Virus record (IMG/VR): IMGVR_UViG_3300035158_000318
Location: 1-41,602 of that record
Reading direction: 5' to 3' (one strand)
DNA from: a virus
Length of the DNA stretch: 41,602 nt
The translations under genes were made by a program, and so were the position numbers. Positions 38,674 to 41,602 of this stretch are shown here, piece by piece (positions within the stretch are counted from its first letter, which is position 1; each line of letters starts with the position of its first letter). The notes under the pieces were generated by a model, which did no database searches, was not told where the DNA came from, and was given only the letters and a program-made list of their open reading frames with translations.

Positions 38674-39179
38674 TATTCGCTGAACTTTCTTATTATATTT
38701 TTTATTCTTTCTCTTAACACTACTTCAATTTCTCTTGGTTCCAATCCAGATAGCCTAGCAGCCACTTCTCTTGGTAAAGCTAAAAAAGCCCGTTTCACAA
38801 TGTGAATACGGGCCACCCTGCCTTCTTCTACTTCTTTTCTGCTTATCAATTCACCAATCTTTTTTCTATAATCTAATTCCTCACTTTTTGCTTTCCACTT
38901 TCTATAATCCTGATCCCATGCTGATCTTGCACCAGTTATCTTATCAATTCTATCTTGCTTCCAATTTTTTATTATCTCTATATCATAAAAACCATCAGAT
39001 CTTGTTGGCATTCCCTGGGCTTTCCACTTCTCCACAGCCTTTATTGTAACACCAAATTTCTTTGCTACTTTACCTAATGTATCTACACAGCCATCAGGGA
39101 TAAATTTTTTGTTGGATTTCCTGACACTCTTTTTCTTTTTTTTGTTGGATTTCCTAACATTTCTTTTCTTCTTTGGCAT
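38673..39179 (-). CDS. Terminase small subunit (Nu1-like)
   Basis: A 168-residue protein. The N-terminal ~25 residues are a Lys/Arg-rich repeat (VRKSNKK twice, from a 15-bp DNA repeat at 39108 and 39141). Then comes a winged helix-turn-helix, TLGKVAKKFGVTIKAVEKWK followed by AQGMPTRSDGFYDIEIIKNW, as in Nu1, and a helical C-terminus that would bind TerL (SRKEVEEGRVARIHIVKRAF, LPREVAARLSGLEPREIEVV). It recognises the packaging site, which may lie close by. Confidence 0.85.
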   Translation of the reverse strand: MPKKKRNVRKSNKKKKKSVRKSNKKFIPDGCVDTLGKVAKKFGVTIKAVEKWKAQGMPTRSDGFYDIEIIKNWKQDRIDKITGARSAWDQDYRKWKAKSEELDYRKKIGELISRKEVEEGRVARIHIVKRAFLALPREVAARLSGLEPREIEVVLRERIKNIIRKFSE

Positions 39180-39180
39180 A

Positions 39181-39357
39181 TTATTGGCATCTGCTGCAAG
39201 GCTGATTTGAACAATCTTCTATCTTTATCAATTTACAATATGATGGAATATGGAAATTCTTTAGGCATGAATCACATAAAGCAAAAGGCCTTCCCTGTAA
39301 TCCCAATTCAGTATTGATAAAACGATATAGCCTTGTTTCATTTTTTATTTTTTCCAT
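39181..39357 (-). CDS. 58-residue Cys-rich protein
   Basis: The gap before TerS holds a gene from the ATG at 39357: MEKIKNETRLYRFINTELGL, then QGRPFALCDSCLKNFHIPSY, CKLIKIEDCSNQPCSRCQ and a TAA 1 nt before the TerS ATG region. Six Cys (CDSC, C, C, CSRC) suggest one or two zinc sites. The start overlaps the previous gene by 20 nt. No family recognised. Confidence 0.7.
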   Translation of the reverse strand: MEKIKNETRLYRFINTELGLQGRPFALCDSCLKNFHIPSYCKLIKIEDCSNQPCSRCQ

Positions 39358-39529
39358 TAAGCTTCTTTCTTAACTCTCTTATGATCTCTGCTTTTCTTAA
39401 TAGTGATTTTTCCCTTTTGTAATCCCTTTTCTTCAATAAATCGTTTTCCTGCCTTAATTTATAATTCTCCTGGATCAATTCCATTCTGTCTTTCTTTTTG
39501 TGATGTGGCAATCTTGTTGAAGTTGTCAT
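39338..39529 (-). CDS. Coiled-coil small protein
   Basis: I place the start at the ATG at 39529, in TAATG overlap with the preceding stop, giving 63 residues: MTTSTRLPHHKKKDRMELIQ, then ENYKLRQENDLLKKRDYKRE and a basic helix to the end. It is a charged leucine-containing coiled coil, perhaps a dimeric DNA-binding or anti-termination accessory. Inference only. Confidence 0.6.
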   Translation of the reverse strand: MTTSTRLPHHKKKDRMELIQENYKLRQENDLLKKRDYKREKSLLRKAEIIRELRKKLNGKNKK

Positions 39530-39831
39530 TATGATTTCAGTTCTTTCCTGAATATATGCCAACAATTTTTACAAGTTTTTAAGCTTTTTGTTTTTATAAA
39601 CTCTTTACAACTTTGTGGGTTTTTATGTGGTGGACATTTAGGTATAGCTGTTTCATATGTTAGCTTCCATAGTTTTTTAAACATATGTTCATATCTTATT
39701 CCTCTTGCAATTTTACCAACTAAAACAGCACACCAAAATTCACCACTTTTCCTTTTAATATGTTTATCCAACCATTTTATTGCTTTTACACGAAAACGCC
39801 TTTTCCATATCCAATTATTCTTCTTTGCCAT
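39529..39831 (-). CDS. Basic zinc-binding protein
   Basis: A 100-residue protein with aromatic and basic N-terminus (NNWIWKRRFRVKAIKWLDKH) and a C-terminal Cys set: CPPHKNPQSC, then CKNCWHIF. This likely forms a small zinc site. No family recognised. It is the third of several small genes before TerS. Confidence 0.6.
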   Translation of the reverse strand: MAKKNNWIWKRRFRVKAIKWLDKHIKRKSGEFWCAVLVGKIARGIRYEHMFKKLWKLTYETAIPKCPPHKNPQSCKEFIKTKSLKTCKNCWHIFRKELKS

Positions 39832-39832
39832 T

Positions 39833-40111
39833 TTATTCCTTTCTACTCTTACTTATCAGAACTTCACCAATTTCTTTTAGCTTTCTATTGGCTTCACCAT
39901 TTTTACTATAAAGAGTAGCAAGTTGTTTTTCATATAGATTTAATTTTTCTACTATCTTCTTGCCCTGGATAGTATCAATAGGATCAGCAAGCTTATGAAT
40001 AAGCTCACCTTCACATTTAATCACACCAACATTTGTATCTTCCCATACTTCAAAGGTCCATCTGTCTTTCCATTTAGGATCTTCCATCTTCTTTTCTTTC
40101 TCCTTTGCCAT
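39833..40111 (-). CDS. Hypothetical protein
   Basis: The start is taken at the ATG at 40111 (MAKEKEKKMEDP) after AAAGGGG, giving 92 residues; the longer frame overlaps the upstream gene. A short strand segment (RWTFEVWEDTNVGVIKCEGE) precedes a coiled coil (QGKKIVEKLNLYEKQLATLY). No family recognised. Confidence 0.6.
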   Translation of the reverse strand: MAKEKEKKMEDPKWKDRWTFEVWEDTNVGVIKCEGELIHKLADPIDTIQGKKIVEKLNLYEKQLATLYSKNGEANRKLKEIGEVLISKSRKE

Positions 40112-40127
40112 TGTTGCCCCTTTCTTT

Positions 40128-40961
40128 TCACCAGGAACTAAAATATCCTTGTGTAATTTCCATGAGCAATTCTTCAGCCTTTTCATATTTTGGTTCGTTT
40201 GGCAAACTACTTTTAACATATGCTTCTTCAGCCATCTTAAACAATCTTTCTGCTTCTTCTTTTACTTTTTCAAGCTTCCATTCACCACGCTTAATTGAAA
40301 TCAACTGGTGATTATCTTCTCTGAATACATATAATTTCCCTTCAGTTAAAAATTCTATTCCCATTCTTAACAATCTGATTAAATGTGCTGCATTTTTACA
40401 ATCATATCCAAATCTTTCCACAAGAGCCTTTCTCTTTGCCCCCATATATCCTTCACATTTGAAATGCGTCATTCTCTTGAATTGTCCATATGCATAACCA
40501 TTAAAAGAATGATAAACTTTCTTTGATACAAATAAATCCCGATTATCAATAATCAATTTCCCTGTTTCTGTCATTTTTATATAATGATGTGGCTTTAACC
40601 ACAAAAGAGATAATACATTTGGATTGCTTTTTAATAACAACCTGAAATATTTTCTGATTTCATAGACAACTGAATCCCATTCTTTCAGCTTTTTTTCTTT
40701 TTGTTCAAATCTTTGAAACCCAAAATAATTTTCTTTTGATCCTATACACACACCCATAATATCTTTATCATCAATGGAATTAGGATTATTCTGTGGTATA
40801 TAAGTATTATGTGCTATAGATCCCCTGAAACCCAACAATATCACATTATCAGGTAACAATTCTTTTTCTTCTTCTTTTGATAGATGTTTCAAGGCTTTCT
40901 CCTTTTTTAAAACAAACTTTCCACAACATGGACATTTGACAATTGAATAAAGGGAACTCAT
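40128..40961 (-). CDS. RlaP-like nucleotidyltransferase with zinc finger
   Basis: A 277-residue protein. CPCCGKFVL at 10-18 is an N-terminal zinc knuckle. A pol-beta-type nucleotidyltransferase follows: GFRGSIAHNTY (44-54) with the GS motif, and SIDDKDIMGVCIG (62-74) with the metal-binding Asp residues, as in the RlaP/PF10127 family. The helical remainder (VERFGYDCKNAAHLIRLLRM) matches that family's C-terminal part. RlaP relatives are linked to RNA repair; the substrate here is unknown. It could modify host or phage tRNA (inference). Confidence 0.75.
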   Translation of the reverse strand: MSSLYSIVKCPCCGKFVLKKEKALKHLSKEEEKELLPDNVILLGFRGSIAHNTYIPQNNPNSIDDKDIMGVCIGSKENYFGFQRFEQKEKKLKEWDSVVYEIRKYFRLLLKSNPNVLSLLWLKPHHYIKMTETGKLIIDNRDLFVSKKVYHSFNGYAYGQFKRMTHFKCEGYMGAKRKALVERFGYDCKNAAHLIRLLRMGIEFLTEGKLYVFREDNHQLISIKRGEWKLEKVKEEAERLFKMAEEAYVKSSLPNEPKYEKAEELLMEITQGYFSSW

Positions 40962-41116
40962 TTACACCTATTCTTCATTTGCATGAATTCTCTACACTTT
41001 CTAACTTTGCAATCATAAGAAATATATCTTTTGGTTAATGGGCATATTTGACCACCGCTTCTTGTATAATAAGCCAATTTATAGTTCTTGCAGATTCCAC
41101 AGATTTTATCAGCCAT
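40958..41116 (-). CDS. Cys-rich small protein
   Basis: From the ATG at 41116 (overlapping the preceding gene) it has 52 residues: MADKICGICKNYKLAYYTRS, then GGQICPLTKRYISYDCKVRK and CREFMQMKN. Cys in CGIC, CPL, C, C and C suggest a zinc module of the kind found in short phage proteins ahead of nucleotidyltransferases. ATGA overlap with the next gene. Confidence 0.65.
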   Translation of the reverse strand: MADKICGICKNYKLAYYTRSGGQICPLTKRYISYDCKVRKCREFMQMKNRCK

Positions 41117-41378
41117 CAATAACACCACCTTTAATTTCTCTTTCCGTAAGATCTCCTTTTCCACAAACAAAAGGTCCACCTGGATATAAAGCAAATACTT
41201 TTGATTTCTTATGCCAAAAAATAGATCCTGTTCCTTTACATTTATCACATTCTATTGGTTCTAAACATCCCCAGGCTATACCACCACAACAACCGCAATC
41301 TATTTCAAACCAACCATTGCCAATATCTCTTGCAGGGCTATAAATAGTTTTTTTAGTTTCAGAATTCCAGTATGCCAT
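41109..41378 (-). CDS. DnaJ-like Cys-rich protein
   Basis: An 89-residue protein (ATG at 41378 or the adjacent one at 41381) with CGCCGG, CLEPIECDKCKGTGSIFW and a later CGKG. CDKCKGTG is a DnaJ-type zinc repeat. The N-terminus is aromatic (AYWNSETKKTIYS). SD GGGGGA. Function unknown. Confidence 0.65.
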   Translation of the reverse strand: MAYWNSETKKTIYSPARDIGNGWFEIDCGCCGGIAWGCLEPIECDKCKGTGSIFWHKKSKVFALYPGGPFVCGKGDLTEREIKGGVIDG

Positions 41379-41545
41379 CATTCCCCCAATTTTAGATTAT
41401 ACTTATCTTCAAGAAACAACATGAAAGCTTCAACTATTCCAGACACACCACTAAGAAAAAACAAATCTATAAAAGAACCAAGTTTGTTATCAATACACCA
41501 TGCTATAAATTCTGTCATAAGCTTGCTAACTGTTTTCTTTTCCAT
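41378..41545 (-). CDS. 55-residue protein
   Basis: A gene near the right edge: MEKKTVSKLMTEFIAWCIDN, then KLGSFIDLFFLSGVSGIVEA and FMLFLEDKYNLKLGE. The middle is a hydrophobic amphipathic helix. SD AAGGGGG is 5 nt from the ATG, and the TGA overlaps the next ATG (ATGA). The remaining 57 nt to the edge hold an AAAAAAT/ATTTTTT hairpin and no gene. Confidence 0.65.
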   Translation of the reverse strand: MEKKTVSKLMTEFIAWCIDNKLGSFIDLFFLSGVSGIVEAFMLFLEDKYNLKLGE

Positions 41546-41602
41546 GATACCCCCTTACCCTACCCCCAAAAATCATGTGAAAAAATTGCCATTTTTTGAC
41601 AA

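Noticed and set aside
1-41602. CRISPR array, rRNA, integrase, transposase or lysogeny repressor.
   Set aside because: No spaced direct repeats of array type, no rRNA-like sequence, and no protein with such motifs on either strand.
1-41602. Numerous plus-strand open frames of 60-155 codons.
   Set aside because: They lie antisense to genes with clear motifs, are rich in Phe, Leu, Ser, His from complementing Lys/Glu codons, and lack ribosome sites.
1-41602. Terminal repeat joining the two window ends.
   Set aside because: The first and last 40 bases share no clear overlap, so completeness or circularity cannot be shown.

Overview
The window is the genome, or nearly all of it, of a tailed double-stranded DNA phage of siphovirus type. 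Every convincing gene lies on the minus strand, so transcription runs from high to low coordinates. The packaging and head genes are lambda-like: Nu1-type small terminase, GpA-type large terminase, lambda-family portal, gpW-like joiner and a G/GT frameshift pair ahead of the tape measure. The DNA is AT-rich and poor in CpG. Shine-Dalgarno sequences are strong (AAAGGAG, or runs of 5-6 G), there is one near-consensus sigma70 promoter, DnaA-box-like 9-mers occur, and the lysis genes include an M15 peptidase. All of this points to a bacterial host, which I cannot name. I see no integrase or CI-type repressor.

Layout in the direction of transcription. (1) 41.6-38.7 kb: small Cys-rich proteins, an RlaP-like nucleotidyltransferase and TerS. 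(2) 38.7-35.5 kb: a C5-cytosine methyltransferase, TerL and an Ogr/Delta-like zinc finger, closed by a terminator and followed by a likely promoter. (3) 35.4-29.3 kb: gpW, portal, protease/scaffold, decoration protein, major capsid protein and gp10-like protein. (4) 29.2-16.6 kb: tail genes, including two beta-helix proteins, two tail-tube paralogues, the frameshifted chaperone pair, the tape measure and a PKD-bearing tip protein. (5) 16.6-14.9 kb: holin candidate, M15 endolysin and an alpha/beta hydrolase, ended by a textbook terminator. (6) From a TTGACA-N17-TAGAAT promoter at 14.65 kb the early/replication operon runs to position 1. It begins with tiny genes carrying a shared G6 leader, then a Sak4/RecA-like ATPase, a DUF3987 NTPase, an origin-like region, a Gp157-like protein, tRNA-Arg(UCU), an LmbU-like protein, a RuvC-like resolvase, a DUF5131 gene and a tail of small zinc-binding or unknown proteins.

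Most genes overlap by 1-14 nt (TAATG or ATGA junctions), so translation is probably coupled. Seven genes of 23-58 codons fill otherwise empty gaps.

Main oddities. The RuvC-like resolvase gene is cut precisely by a 1,422-bp, CpG-richer insert that carries the tail of a HerA-like ATPase and a complete DNA methyltransferase; removing it restores a 165-codon reading frame. A 16-bp palindrome (TTCATTA-NN-TAATGAA) occurs four times between genes. Two intergenic RNAs fold on paper as three-way junctions. Five adjacent genes share a GACGGGGGG leader. A GGGAAAC slippery site joins the G and GT frames. A ~70-residue module is shared by two tail proteins, and a beta-helix/FN3 region is fused to a terminator-like domain.
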